DNA of 64,000 nt from Micropruina sp. (GTDB taxonomy: Bacteria; Actinomycetota; Actinomycetes; Propionibacteriales; Propionibacteriaceae). Positions 1-11,583 of this stretch are shown here, in pieces. The DNA is taken from contig JADJTM010000002.1 in assembly GCA_016711205.1 (NCBI GenBank), positions 1,394,605 to 1,458,604 on the forward strand, in the 5' to 3' direction. A program made the position numbers and the translations under genes. The notes beneath the pieces are model-generated. The model did no database searches. It was not told the DNA's origin and saw only the letters and a list, made by a program, of their open reading frames with translations. The first letter of the stretch is position 1; every line of letters starts with the position of its first letter.

Positions 1-1
1 C

Positions 2-712
2 CCCCCGAATTACGAGAACTACCCACCGCCGACGCAGGATCGGCCACCGTCGAGCGCTGAGCCCCAGGATCCCCCGGCGGGTCGCACGATGGTGCCTGCG
101 CCGCCGTCGCCCGCGAACCCGGGGCCGGCCGGCCCCGGCCGCCGTACGGTGCTGTGGCTGGGCGCGGTGGTGGGCGTGGGTGCCGTTGGCCTCTCCTTGC
201 TGGCAGGGGTCAACTCCTTTGAGCAGAACGAGTCCGGTGAAGCCAGTACCTGGGCCGACCCCGATCCCGATGCCGGGCAGGGCGGCCAGGAGTACTACCT
301 GGGCGGCCTCACTGTGCTGGCACCCACGGGCTGGACGCAGGTGTCGGCGACCGAACACCGGCTCGTGCTGCAGGGCGGCGCCAACACTGTGACGTTCCTG
401 CACTACGAGGCCGATCAGGACGCGAACGCGATGGACGAGGCTCGCCAGCAGTTGCGTCGCTACGCCGCAGACGTCCGCACCACCACTGAGGTCTCGGCCA
501 CGGACGACACGAGCGACTACCCGGAGACTGCCGAGGTGACACTGACCGGCAAGGTCGATGGCCAGGCGGTGGACGTGGTGTCGTCGGTGGTGCTCACCAC
601 CGATACCTACGAGGCCGCCGCGGTGGTGTCGGTGGTGCTGCAAGGCGCCGGGTCCGACATCGCTCGCGAAGTGGCGAGCATGCGCGACGACTTCCTCTCC
701 CAGCTGGGCTGA
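2..712 (+). CDS. Membrane-anchored protein of unknown function, 5' end outside window
   Basis: The reading frame is open from the first bases, so the gene probably begins upstream; an internal ATG lies at 89. The visible part starts with a proline-rich, low-complexity cytoplasmic stretch (PPNYENYPPPTQ...), then one hydrophobic segment (VLWLGAVVGVGAVGLSLLAG) preceded by arginines, then about 150 residues of soluble acidic domain that should lie outside the membrane. I recognise no catalytic motif or named family. Proline-rich N-terminus, one membrane segment and an extracytoplasmic domain is a common actinobacterial layout. It ends 58 bp before uvrB on the same strand, but uvrB appears to have its own promoter. 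Confidence 0.7.
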   Translation, partial: PPNYENYPPPTQDRPPSSAEPQDPPAGRTMVPAPPSPANPGPAGPGRRTVLWLGAVVGVGAVGLSLLAGVNSFEQNESGEASTWADPDPDAGQGGQEYYLGGLTVLAPTGWTQVSATEHRLVLQGGANTVTFLHYEADQDANAMDEARQQLRRYAADVRTTTEVSATDDTSDYPETAEVTLTGKVDGQAVDVVSSVVLTTDTYEAAAVVSVVLQGAGSDIAREVASMRDDFLSQLG

Positions 713-757
713 GCGAACGCCAAAGCGCCCGGCGCGGGAACTGTCGGAAGCGCCGCC

Positions 758-763
758 TAGGCT
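758..763 (+). promoter_or_regulatory. Putative -10 element (TAGGCT) of leaderless uvrB
   Basis: TAGGCT matches the actinobacterial TAnnnT -10 hexamer and ends exactly 7 nt before the ATG at 771. There is no purine-rich Shine-Dalgarno sequence between them. This spacing would put the transcription start at or next to the start codon, giving a leaderless mRNA. The same arrangement recurs at many genes in this window. Confidence 0.5.
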
Positions 764-770
764 TGCCCCC

Positions 771-2849
771 ATGCGTCCCACCACCGAACTCCAGCGCCGG
801 GTGGCCCCGTTCACCATGCAGGCCGACTTCGCACCGGCCGGTGACCAGCCTGCCGCCATCGACGAGCTCGAACGCCGGGTCAGGGCGGGTGAGAGCGACA
901 TGGTGGTGCTGGGTGCCACCGGGACCGGCAAGACCGCGACCGTCGCGTGGCTGGCCGAGCGTCTGCAGCGTCCGATGCTGGTGATGCAACCCAACAAGAC
1001 CCTGGCGGCGCAGTTCGCCAACGAGCTGCGCACGTTCTTTCCCGACAACGCGGTGGAGTACTTCGTCTCGTACTACGACTACTACCAACCCGAGGCCTAC
1101 GTTCCACAGACCGACACCTACATCGAGAAGGACTCCTCGCTCAACGAAGAGGTCGAGCGGCTGCGGCACTCGGCCACCAGCTCGTTGTTGACCAGGCGCG
1201 ACGTCATCGTGGTGGCCACCGTGTCGGCCATCTATGGCCTGGGCACGCCGCAGGAGTACGTCGATCGCATGCAGCGGCTGCGGGTCGGCGATGTGCGCGA
1301 GCGCGACCAGCTGTTGCGGGCGCTGGTCGACATTCAATACGCCCGCAACGACCTGGCCGGCACCCGCGGCACGTTCCGGGTGCGCGGCGACACCCTCGAG
1401 ATCTTCCCGATGTATGAAGAGAACGCGGTGCGCATCGAGTTCTTCGGCGACGAGATCGAGGCGCTCTCCACGCTGCATCCGCTGACCGGCCAGGTGCTGT
1501 CGGTCGACCAGGAGGTGGCGATCTTCCCGGCATCCCACTACGTCGCGGGCCCCGAGCGCATGGAGCACGCCATCACCGGCATCGAACGCGAACTCGAGGG
1601 CCGGTTGGCCCAGCTCGAGGGCGAGCAGAAGCTGCTCGAGGCACAGCGGCTGCGCATGCGCACCGGGTACGACATCGAGATGATGCGTCAGATCGGCACC
1701 TGCTCGGGCATCGAGAACTACTCCCGGCACATCGACGGCCGATCCTCCGGCAGCGCGCCCAACTGCCTGCTCGACTACTTCCCGTCCGACTTCCTGCTGG
1801 TGGTCGACGAGTCACACGTCAGCATTCCGCAGATCGGCGGCATGTACGAAGGTGACGCATCGCGCAAGCGCACCCTGGTCGAACACGGCTTCCGGCTGCC
1901 CAGCGCCATGGACAACCGTCCGCTCACCTTCGAAGAGTTCACCGACCGCATCGGCCAGACGGTGTACCTGTCGGCCACCCCGGGGCCCTACGAGATGGCG
2001 CGTTCCGGCCGGCCGGTCGAGCTGCTGATCCGGCCGACCGGGTTGGTCGACCCCGAGGTGATCCTCAAGCCCACCAAGGGCCAGATCGACGACCTGATCG
2101 GCGAGATCCGGCTGCGGGCCGAACGCAACGAGCGGGTGCTGGTCACCACGCTGACCAAGAAGATGTCCGAAGACCTCACCGACTACCTGATGGAGAACGG
2201 TATCCGCACCCGCTACCTGCACTCCGAGGTCGACACCCTCAAGCGCATCGAACTGCTGCGTGAGCTGCGCCTGGGCGAGTACGACGTGCTGGTGGGCATC
2301 AACCTGCTGCGCGAAGGCCTCGACCTGCCCGAGGTCAGCCTGGTGGCGATCCTCGACGCCGACAAGGAGGGCTTCCTGCGCAGCGAGCGCTCGCTGATCC
2401 AGACCATCGGACGCGCCGCGCGTAACGTCAACGGGCAGGTGCACATGTACGCCGACAAGATCACCCCGTCCATGGCGGCGGCGATCGACGAGACCAACCG
2501 CCGGCGCGCCAAACAGGTGGCCTACAACCTCGAACGTGGGGTCGATCCGCAGCCGTTGCGCAAGAAGATCGCCGACATCACCGACATGCTGGCCCGCGAA
2601 GACGCCGACACCGCCGCCCTGGTCACCCGGGCCGGTGGCCGCCGGGTCTCACCGGTGCCGCTGGGCAGCCATCAGGTGCGCAACACCGACGGCATGCCGG
2701 CCAGCGAGCTGGCCGGGCTGGTGCAAGAGCTCACCGAACAGATGCACGGCGCGGCAGCCGAACTGCAGTTCGAGCTCGCCGCCCGGCTGCGCGACGAGAT
2801 CGCCGACCTGAAGAAGATGATCCGGCAGACCCTGGCGGCCACCAAGTGA
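771..2849 (+). CDS. uvrB: Excinuclease ABC subunit UvrB
   Basis: UvrB is the damage-verifying helicase-like subunit of nucleotide excision repair; it is loaded by UvrA and recruits UvrC. The 692-residue product has the normal family length. Visible features are the Walker A loop GATGTGKT (about residues 48-55), the beta-hairpin rich in tyrosine (YYDYYQPEAYVPQTDTYIE), the DEAD-like box VVDESH, helicase motif VI (QTIGRAARN), and a C-terminal UVR domain (FELAARLRDEIADLKKMI) that contacts UvrC. The ATG at 771 is chosen because it fits the conserved N-terminus and follows a -10 element by 7 nt. The frame is also open upstream to 558, but that extension overlaps the preceding gene and is not conserved-looking. 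uvrA and uvrC lie 3 kb downstream. Confidence 0.97.
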   Translation: MRPTTELQRRVAPFTMQADFAPAGDQPAAIDELERRVRAGESDMVVLGATGTGKTATVAWLAERLQRPMLVMQPNKTLAAQFANELRTFFPDNAVEYFVSYYDYYQPEAYVPQTDTYIEKDSSLNEEVERLRHSATSSLLTRRDVIVVATVSAIYGLGTPQEYVDRMQRLRVGDVRERDQLLRALVDIQYARNDLAGTRGTFRVRGDTLEIFPMYEENAVRIEFFGDEIEALSTLHPLTGQVLSVDQEVAIFPASHYVAGPERMEHAITGIERELEGRLAQLEGEQKLLEAQRLRMRTGYDIEMMRQIGTCSGIENYSRHIDGRSSGSAPNCLLDYFPSDFLLVVDESHVSIPQIGGMYEGDASRKRTLVEHGFRLPSAMDNRPLTFEEFTDRIGQTVYLSATPGPYEMARSGRPVELLIRPTGLVDPEVILKPTKGQIDDLIGEIRLRAERNERVLVTTLTKKMSEDLTDYLMENGIRTRYLHSEVDTLKRIELLRELRLGEYDVLVGINLLREGLDLPEVSLVAILDADKEGFLRSERSLIQTIGRAARNVNGQVHMYADKITPSMAAAIDETNRRRAKQVAYNLERGVDPQPLRKKIADITDMLAREDADTAALVTRAGGRRVSPVPLGSHQVRNTDGMPASELAGLVQELTEQMHGAAAELQFELAARLRDEIADLKKMIRQTLAATK

Positions 2850-2896
2850 CACCCCGCCGTGTGGTTTGGCCCGTGAGGCCGGTCGATGGGATGATT

Positions 2897-3012
2897 CGAC
2901 TCGACGAGGGGAGTACCCCATAGCGAGGCGTCGTCAACACGTGCGGTGATCCGCTCCGGTGTCTCGGCTGGCGACAGTGGCGGAGACCTCAGACGACTGG
3001 ACCTTGAGGAGG
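2897..3012 (+). promoter_or_regulatory. Probable yybP-ykoY manganese riboswitch upstream of terC
   Basis: The leader of the TerC-family gene contains the hallmark GGGGAGUA (2908-2915) beside GAGG (2906-2909). It then has CGUCGUCAACACGUGCGGUGAU, similar to the conserved CGUCA/GUG..GG helices, and the closing GGAGACCUC (2982-2990). GAGG at 2906-2909 pairs with CCUC at 2987-2990 to form the base of P1. The CCUCA at 2987-2991 can instead pair with UGAGG at 3005-3009, which overlaps the AGGAGG Shine-Dalgarno sequence (3007-3012). P1 formation and ribosome-site masking would therefore be mutually exclusive, suggesting Mn2+-activated translation. The class and its link to TerC/Alx transporters are established; the switching model here is inferred. 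A covariance-model search would settle it. Confidence 0.75.
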
Positions 3013-3019
3013 CCCTCTC

Positions 3020-4012
3020 TTGCACGTCACACCCACCGTCTGGACCATCACGATTCTGGCCACGCTGGCCCTGCTGGCGTTCGACCTGATCGTGATCGGC
3101 CGGCGACCGCACGAGCCGTCCATGAGAGAGTGCTCGATCGCGATCAGCATCTACGTCGCGCTGGCGATCGCCTTCGGCATCGGTGTCTGGGTGGTTTCGG
3201 GCCCCCGCTTCGCCGGTGAGTTCTTCGCCGGCTGGCTCACCGAGTACAGCCTGAGCATCGACAACCTGTTCATCTTCGTGATCATCATGAGCAACCTGAG
3301 GGTGCCGAGAAAGTACCAGCAGTACGCGCTGATGGTCGGCATCGTGCTGGCGCTGCTGTTCCGCGGCATCTTCATCTGGCTGGGCGCTGCGGCGATCGAA
3401 CGGTTCTCGTGGATCTTCTTCGTGTTCGGCGCGTTCCTGATCTGGACGGCCTGGAACCTGTTCAGGGAGTACCTCAACCCCGAGGACGACGACGAGAAGA
3501 CCGAGAACTTCGCCATGCGGTGGGTGAAGAACACCTTCCCCTCCACCGATGAGTACCACGGCACCAAGCTCACCATCGTGCAGGACGGCAAGCGGCTGAT
3601 CACGCCGATGCTGTTCGTGATCATCGCGCTGGGCAGCACCGACCTGCTGTTCGCCCTCGACTCCATCCCGGCCATCTACGGCTTGACCCAGGAGCCCTTC
3701 CTGGTGTTCACCGCCAACGTGTTCGCGTTGATGGGTCTGCGCCAGCTGTACTTCCTGATCGGCGGGCTGCTGCAGCGCCTGGTCTACCTGTCGGTGGGTC
3801 TGTCGTTCATCCTGGCGTTCATCGGCGTCAAGCTGGTGCTGCACGCGATGCACGAGTACCACCTGGACGAGGCGTGGGGCATCAACGTCGACATTCCGAT
3901 CTGGCTGTCGCTGATCGTGATCATCGGCACCCTGACCATCACCACGGTGGCGAGCCTGATCAAGTCCAAGCGTGACGCCGATCGCGAGCGGGCGCTCGAC
4001 GGCCTGGCCTAG
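3020..4012 (+). CDS. TerC/Alx family integral membrane metal transporter
   Basis: This is a 330-residue polytopic membrane protein of the TerC family, whose characterised members (Alx, MeeY/MeeF, TerC) export Mn2+ or protect cells from metal stress. About nine hydrophobic segments are visible. The family acidic motifs are present: EYSLSIDNLFIF (near residue 75) and ALGSTDLLFALDSIPAIYG (near 205), each with conserved aspartates in the membrane that probably bind the metal. The start is TTG at 3020, chosen because AGGAGG lies 7 nt upstream and the MHVTPTVW N-terminus fits the family. A likely Mn2+ riboswitch covers the leader, supporting a role in manganese homeostasis. Confidence 0.9.
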   Translation: MHVTPTVWTITILATLALLAFDLIVIGRRPHEPSMRECSIAISIYVALAIAFGIGVWVVSGPRFAGEFFAGWLTEYSLSIDNLFIFVIIMSNLRVPRKYQQYALMVGIVLALLFRGIFIWLGAAAIERFSWIFFVFGAFLIWTAWNLFREYLNPEDDDEKTENFAMRWVKNTFPSTDEYHGTKLTIVQDGKRLITPMLFVIIALGSTDLLFALDSIPAIYGLTQEPFLVFTANVFALMGLRQLYFLIGGLLQRLVYLSVGLSFILAFIGVKLVLHAMHEYHLDEAWGINVDIPIWLSLIVIIGTLTITTVASLIKSKRDADRERALDGLA

Positions 4013-4135
4013 CTCTCGCCCCAGCTCCGGGGCCGCATTGCGAAGGCTGGGTGGGGGCTTCGGGTCGCGCTGCGCCCGGCGCGGTGCTGCTGCGGTGGTG
4101 AGCCGTTCGGCGAGCCGGCCCGATCGGACGGACTC

Positions 4136-4750
4136 TCACCAGCCGCGGGTTCGCCATTCGTCCAGGTGCGGACGCTCCGCGCCCAGCGTGGTGTCGTCGC
4201 CGTGACCCGGATGCACGATCGTGTTGTCGCCGAACCGGTCGAACAGCTTGGTCGTCACGTCGACGAGCAGCGTGTCGAAGTCGGCCGGCTTCCAGGTCTT
4301 TCCCAAACCCCCGGGAAAAAGGCTGTCGCCGGTGAACAGACGCACCGGACCGTCCGCGGGGGTGAGCGCCAGCGTGATCGAGCCCGGGGTGTGCCCGACC
4401 AGGCCGATCACCTCAAGGCGCACCGGACCGACCTCGATGGTGTCACCCGTCCACACCTCGCGGCACGTGACGCCGGTGGCTAAGGTGATCGCCCCCGCGT
4501 CCGGGGTTCCCGCGTAGGCCGGGGCTCCGGTGGCGGCCACCACCTGCGCCAGCGCTCCGATGTGGTCGTGATGACGGTGCGTGGTCACCACCCCGACCAC
4601 GTGGACGCGTTCCAGCTGCCGCAGCAGCACGTCCGGCTCGGCGGCCGCGTCGATCAGCAGAGCGTCATCGTCGTGGGTGAGCAGGTAGGCGTTGTTGTCC
4701 ATGGGGCCGACCGACGTCTTCGCCAGCCGCACACCGTCTCCGATCAGCAT
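4136..4750 (-). CDS. MBL-fold metallo-hydrolase (glyoxalase II-like)
   Basis: This 204-residue metallo-beta-lactamase-fold hydrolase has the metal-binding signature THRHHDHIGAL (about residue 55), a further GHTPGSI histidine, FTGDSLFPGG with the bridging aspartate, and a final HPGHGDDT. This set is typical of hydroxyacylglutathione-hydrolase-like thioesterases with two metal ions. The substrate cannot be read from sequence. Because the neighbour 4 nt upstream belongs to a mycothiol-dependent family, a mycothiol thioester is a reasonable guess but is unproven. The ATG at 4750 gives the usual MLIGDGVRL start; the frame could extend 13 codons further. Confidence 0.85.
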   Translation of the reverse strand: MLIGDGVRLAKTSVGPMDNNAYLLTHDDDALLIDAAAEPDVLLRQLERVHVVGVVTTHRHHDHIGALAQVVAATGAPAYAGTPDAGAITLATGVTCREVWTGDTIEVGPVRLEVIGLVGHTPGSITLALTPADGPVRLFTGDSLFPGGLGKTWKPADFDTLLVDVTTKLFDRFGDNTIVHPGHGDDTTLGAERPHLDEWRTRGW

Positions 4751-4754
4751 GGCC

Positions 4755-5468
4755 TCATGATCGCAGGGCGAGCATGGGTGCGTCCGCACCTTCCTGGGCC
4801 GGTTCCGCGGATCGGCCCATCAGCCAGGACCATACGGCGGCATCATCACCCGCAACGGTGCGGGTGGGCTCACCCGAACCCAGTTGAGCGGTCACGCCGG
4901 AGGCGCTTTCCAGCCGCACGGACGGCAGGTCGGCATCGTCGGCATGCCACAGCAGGGCCCACTGCAGCAGCCAGCGGGCGGTGCCCTGTTCCAACCGGTC
5001 CACGCCGAACTCGCAGTTGAGGTCCAGATGATGCACCACGACCTCAGCCAACCGCGCCATCACCAGGTGGGCCATGGTGAGGTTCCGGCCCAGCAGTTGC
5101 ACCTCGGCGGTGGGGTCTTCGACCTCGTCCAGCGTGCGCTCCAGCCGTCCGGCGGAGGTGTCGAGGCAGATCTGCAGCTCCAGGCCGGTCATGCTGGAGC
5201 CGTGTTCGATCGAGGCGATCCGCGCTGCCTCGTCCGGGTACAGCGCGGTGGTGCCGCCCTGCAGCGCGGCCCGGACTACTCCGGCAAGGGCGTCAGCATT
5301 GGCTGCCAGGTGGGTGGCCACTTGGGCTCGCGACCACCCCGGCAGTCCGCTGGGGCCGTTCCAGTCGTCGTCCGAGATGCCGATGGTGTCGCCGAGCAGC
5401 CGTTGCGTGGCCTCCTGCACGCGCTTGCGCAGCGTCTCCAGCGGTGCTGAAAACGTCTGTTCGGTCAT
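4755..5468 (-). CDS. Maleylpyruvate isomerase-family mycothiol-dependent protein
   Basis: The 237-residue product resembles the actinobacterial DinB-like 'mycothiol maleylpyruvate isomerase' fold. It has an N-terminal four-helix bundle with the GLPGWSRAQVATHLAANADA motif (first metal histidine), a later EVVVHHLDLN motif carrying the other histidines, and a smaller C-terminal domain. Family members use mycothiol as a thiol cofactor and bind a divalent metal. The true substrate is unknown, and many members are detoxification enzymes. Its ATG is preceded by TAAAGT at 5475-5480 with a 6-nt gap, so it looks leaderless. It lies 4 nt upstream of the MBL hydrolase and probably shares its transcript. 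Confidence 0.8.
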   Translation of the reverse strand: MTEQTFSAPLETLRKRVQEATQRLLGDTIGISDDDWNGPSGLPGWSRAQVATHLAANADALAGVVRAALQGGTTALYPDEAARIASIEHGSSMTGLELQICLDTSAGRLERTLDEVEDPTAEVQLLGRNLTMAHLVMARLAEVVVHHLDLNCEFGVDRLEQGTARWLLQWALLWHADDADLPSVRLESASGVTAQLGSGEPTRTVAGDDAAVWSWLMGRSAEPAQEGADAPMLALRS

Positions 5469-5591
5469 GACGCCACTTTAGGGCCGGATCCACCGATTCC
5501 GCTTGCGGCGCAGCCCCATCCGAGCGTCCAGACGGCCGTTCGCCATGTTGTTGTTGATATGGCTGGGCCAACTGCGAGCCCGGAGCGGATG

Positions 5592-5652
5592 CGCCACTTT
5601 GTGGTTGGTATTAATACCCCCCGGGGGTGTTGATATCAACAACAAAGTGGCG
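5592..5652 (+). repeat. 61-bp imperfect palindrome in the region upstream of uvrA
   Basis: Two 30-nt arms (5592-5621 and 5623-5652) are inverted copies that match at 26 of 30 positions; three of the four mismatches would be G-U pairs in RNA. The outer arms read CGCCACTTTGT / ACAAAGTGGCG. Nested inside are two perfect 12-bp palindromes, GGTATTAATACC (5607-5618) and GTTGATATCAAC (5629-5640). A partial related copy (GTTGTTGATAT) lies at 5550-5560. The region is also locally AT-rich compared with its surroundings. It could be a double operator, a strong RNA hairpin or a mobile-element relic. The rest of the 5469-5844 interval shows no gene. Confidence 0.75.
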
Positions 5653-5831
5653 GTAGCCCCATACCGGGTGGCCCACCTGGTCCCAGGGCCCGTCATAACC
5701 ACCAGAACCCGGCGATCGGCGTGCGAGAGGCACGCGACGCCCGCTCCGACCTCAGGCATCCTCGGCTCCGGGATGGCTGCCGTCCGAGCCTGCCCGCCAG
5801 AGCCGGTGCAGGAACTGTCAGGGGCAGCGCA

Positions 5832-5837
5832 TAGCAT
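5832..5837 (+). promoter_or_regulatory. Putative -10 element (TAGCAT) of leaderless uvrA
   Basis: TAGCAT ends 7 nt before GTG at 5845. An in-frame ATG at 5836 overlaps this hexamer, so the spacing argues for GTG 5845 as the true start. No LexA-type box (GAAC-N7-GTTC-like) is evident nearby. Confidence 0.45.
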
Positions 5838-5844
5838 GATCGCC

Positions 5845-8759
<2,915 letters not shown>

Positions 8760-8760
<1 letters not shown>

Positions 8761-10706
8761 TGGCCGAGCCCGAGAGCTACCGGCCCGCCACGGGCACCAT
8801 TCCGACCCAACCGGGCGTCTACCGGTTCAGCGACGCCGCGGGCCGGGTGATCTACGTGGGCAAAGCGGTCAACCTGCGGCAGCGACTCACGTCCTACTTC
8901 GCCGACCCCGCCCTGCTGCACTTTCGCACCCGCACCATGGTGCGCACCGCCGCCGGGGTCGAGTGGACGGTGGTGCGCAACGAACTCGAGGCGCTGCAGC
9001 TCGAATACACCTGGATCAAGCAGCACGACCCCCGCTTCAACGTCAAATACCGCGACGACAAGTCGTACCCCTGGATGGCGGTGACCTGGTCCGAGGAATA
9101 CCCGACCGTCTACGTCGGGCGCGGCAAGAAACGCAAGGGCACCCGCTACTTCGGCCCGTACGCGCACGCCTGGGCGATCCGCGAGACCCTCGACCCACTG
9201 CTGCGCGCCTTCCCGATGCGCTCGTGCACCAACGGTGTGTTCCGGGCCGCGGCCGCGTCCGGGCGACCCTGCCTGCTCGGCTACATCGGCAAATGCGCCG
9301 CGCCGTGCGTGGGTCGCGTCGGGCCGGACGAACACCGCGCCCTCGCGCAGGACGTCTGCGATTTTCTGGCCGGCCGCACCACCACCCTGCTCCGGCGGCT
9401 CGAACGGCAGATGCGCGAGGCGTCCGAAAACCTCGAGTTCGAGAAGGCGGCGGTGCTGCGCGACCAGTTGCACGCGCTGCGGCAGGCCACCGAGAGCAAC
9501 GCCATCGTGCTGGGCGACGGCACCGACGCCGACGTGATCGCGCTGGCCGAAGACCCGCTCGAGGTTGCCGTGCAGATCTTCCACGTGCGCGACGGACGGG
9601 TCCGCGGCCAGCGCGCCTGGGTGGCCGACCGCACCGACGACACCGACACCGGGGGCCTGATCGAGACGTTCCTGCTGCAGCTCTACGGCGATGTGGACGG
9701 CACCGAGGTGCCGCCCGAGATCCTGGTGCCCGTGGTGCCGTCCACCGGCGGCCTGATCGCCGATTTGCTCACCGAGTCGCGCGGCGCCCGGGTGGTGATC
9801 CGCACCCCACGGCGCGGCGACAAGAAGACCCTGATGCAGACGGTGGCCCGCAATGCCGGCGAGGCACTGGCCCTGCACAAGACCCGCCGGGCCAGCGACC
9901 TGTCCACCCGTAATCGCGCCCTGGAAGAGATTCAGCAGGCGCTCGAACTAGCCACCGTGCCGCTGCGCATCGAGTGCTATGACGTGTCGCACCTGCAGGG
10001 CACCGAGATCGTCGCGTCGATGGTGGTCTTCGAGGACGGCCTGGCCCGCAAGAGCGACTATCGCCGGTTCGTCATCCGCGGCATCGACGGCTCCAACGAT
10101 GTGGCGGCTATCGACGAGGTGATCACCCGCCGGTTCCGGCGGCTGCTTGACGAGCAGGGCGGCGGTGACGAAGGCCCGCTGTTGATCGACCCCACCACCG
10201 GTGCCGCCCGCAAGTTCGCCTATGCGCCGGGTCTGGTGGTGGTGGACGGTGGCGCCCCCCAGGTGGCCGCCGCGGCGCAGGCGCTGGCGGCACTGGGCAT
10301 CACCGACATTCCCGTGATCGGCCTGGCCAAGCGGCTCGAAGAGGTGTGGCTGCCGGGCGAGGACTTCCCGTTGATCCTGCCGCGCACCAGCGAGGGCCTG
10401 TACCTGCTGCAGCGCGTCCGTGACGAGGCGCACCGCTTCGCCATCACCCATCATCGGGGCCGGCGCAGTGCGTCCATGGTCGAATCGGTGCTCGACGCGG
10501 TGCCCGGCCTGGGCGAGGTGCGGCGCAGAACGCTGCTGAAGCACTTCGGTTCGCTGAAGAAGCTGCGGGCCGCGTCCGTGGACGACCTGGCGCAGGTACC
10601 CGGCATCGGCCCCCGGCTGGCGGCGGTGATTCTCGAGGCGCTGGCACAGCCCGTCGCCGAGTCGGTCAACCTGACCACCGGCGAGGTGCTCGACGGGGCG
10701 CCATAA
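8760..10706 (+). CDS. uvrC: Excinuclease ABC subunit UvrC
   Basis: UvrC makes both incisions around a lesion marked by UvrB. The 648-residue product contains an N-terminal GIY-YIG nuclease domain (QPGVYRFSDAAGRVIYVGKA), a cysteine cluster (FPMRSC...GRPCLLGYIGKCAAPC), a UVR domain (LEFEKAAVLRDQLHAL) that contacts UvrB, an RNase H-like nuclease domain (IECYDVSHLQG...VVVDGG) and a C-terminal double helix-hairpin-helix (VPGLGEVRRRTLLKHFGS, VPGIGPRLA). The ATG shares one base with the uvrA stop codon, so translation is probably coupled. Together with uvrA and the nearby uvrB this makes a complete UvrABC set. Confidence 0.97.
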
Positions 10707-10713
10707 TGACCCC

Positions 10714-11583
10714 ATGAGCACCAGCACGCAGGCGCTGCGCTTCGTGATCGTCACCGGCATGTCCGGTGCGGGTCGTCGCACCGCCTGCCACACGCTCGAA
10801 GACCTCGGCTGGTACGTGGTCGACAACCTGCCGCCGCAGCTGTTGCCCGACCTGGCGCAGATCGCTCGCGAGAAGGACTTTCACCGGGTCGCGGTCGGCC
10901 TGGACGTGCGCACCCGGTCGGCCTTCCAGCAGATCCCGTCCGCCTTCGACGCGCTCGGCCGGGCCGGGGTGGTGCCGCAGATCCTGTTTCTGGACGCCGC
11001 CGACGAGGCCATCGTGCGCCGGCAGGAGTCGGTGCGCCGGCCACTTCCGTTGCAGGGCGAGGGGCGGCTGCTGGACGGTGCCGCCCGCGAACGCGACCTG
11101 CTGGCCAGCCTGCGGGCCTCCGCCGACCTGGTGATCGACACCTCCGGCCTGAACGTGCACCAGCTGTCCGATCGGGTGGCGCAGGTGTTCGGCTCGCACG
11201 ACGACCCCGACCTCGCCTTCACGCTGTTGTCGTTCGGCTTCAAGAACGGCGTGCCGATCGACGCCGACATGGTGTTCGACGTCCGCTTTCTGCCCAATCC
11301 GCACTGGGTGCCCGACCTGCGGCCGCAGACCGGCCTGTCCCAGGCGGTGTCCAGCTACGTGCTGGGCCACGCCGAGGCGACGGCCTTTCTCGAATGCGCC
11401 ACTCAACTGCTCACCGTGGTGAAGCCGGGCTACATCCGCGAGGGCAAGCGACTCGCCACCGTCGGCGTCGGCTGCACCGGGGGCAAGCACCGCAGTACCG
11501 CCATGGCAATCGAACTGGCCCGGCGGTTGCGCGAGGCCGGCATCGCCACCCAGGTGCTGCATCGGGATCTGGGCAAGGAGTGA
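10714..11583 (+). CDS. rapZ: RapZ-family nucleotide-binding protein
   Basis: This 289-residue protein belongs to the RapZ/YvcJ family. Enterobacterial RapZ is an RNA adaptor controlling GlmZ decay and glucosamine-6-phosphate synthesis; the actinobacterial role is not defined. The N-terminal P-loop reads GMSGAGRRT, followed by LEDLGWYVVDNLPPQLLPD. The C-terminal domain carries SFGFKNGVPIDADMVFDVRFLPNP and IGVGCTGGKHRS-like signatures. The P-loop is unusual: the residue after GR is Arg, where I expect Ser. A CATAAT hexamer at 10702-10707 precedes the ATG by 6 nt, hinting at an internal leaderless start inside the uvrC end. The stop overlaps yvcK by 4 nt (GTGA). Confidence 0.93.
   Translation: MSTSTQALRFVIVTGMSGAGRRTACHTLEDLGWYVVDNLPPQLLPDLAQIAREKDFHRVAVGLDVRTRSAFQQIPSAFDALGRAGVVPQILFLDAADEAIVRRQESVRRPLPLQGEGRLLDGAARERDLLASLRASADLVIDTSGLNVHQLSDRVAQVFGSHDDPDLAFTLLSFGFKNGVPIDADMVFDVRFLPNPHWVPDLRPQTGLSQAVSSYVLGHAEATAFLECATQLLTVVKPGYIREGKRLATVGVGCTGGKHRSTAMAIELARRLREAGIATQVLHRDLGKE

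Noticed and set aside
5694..5844. LexA/SOS box upstream of uvrA or uvrB
   Set aside because: No GAAC-N7-GTTC-like or TCGAAC-type palindrome could be found in front of either gene.
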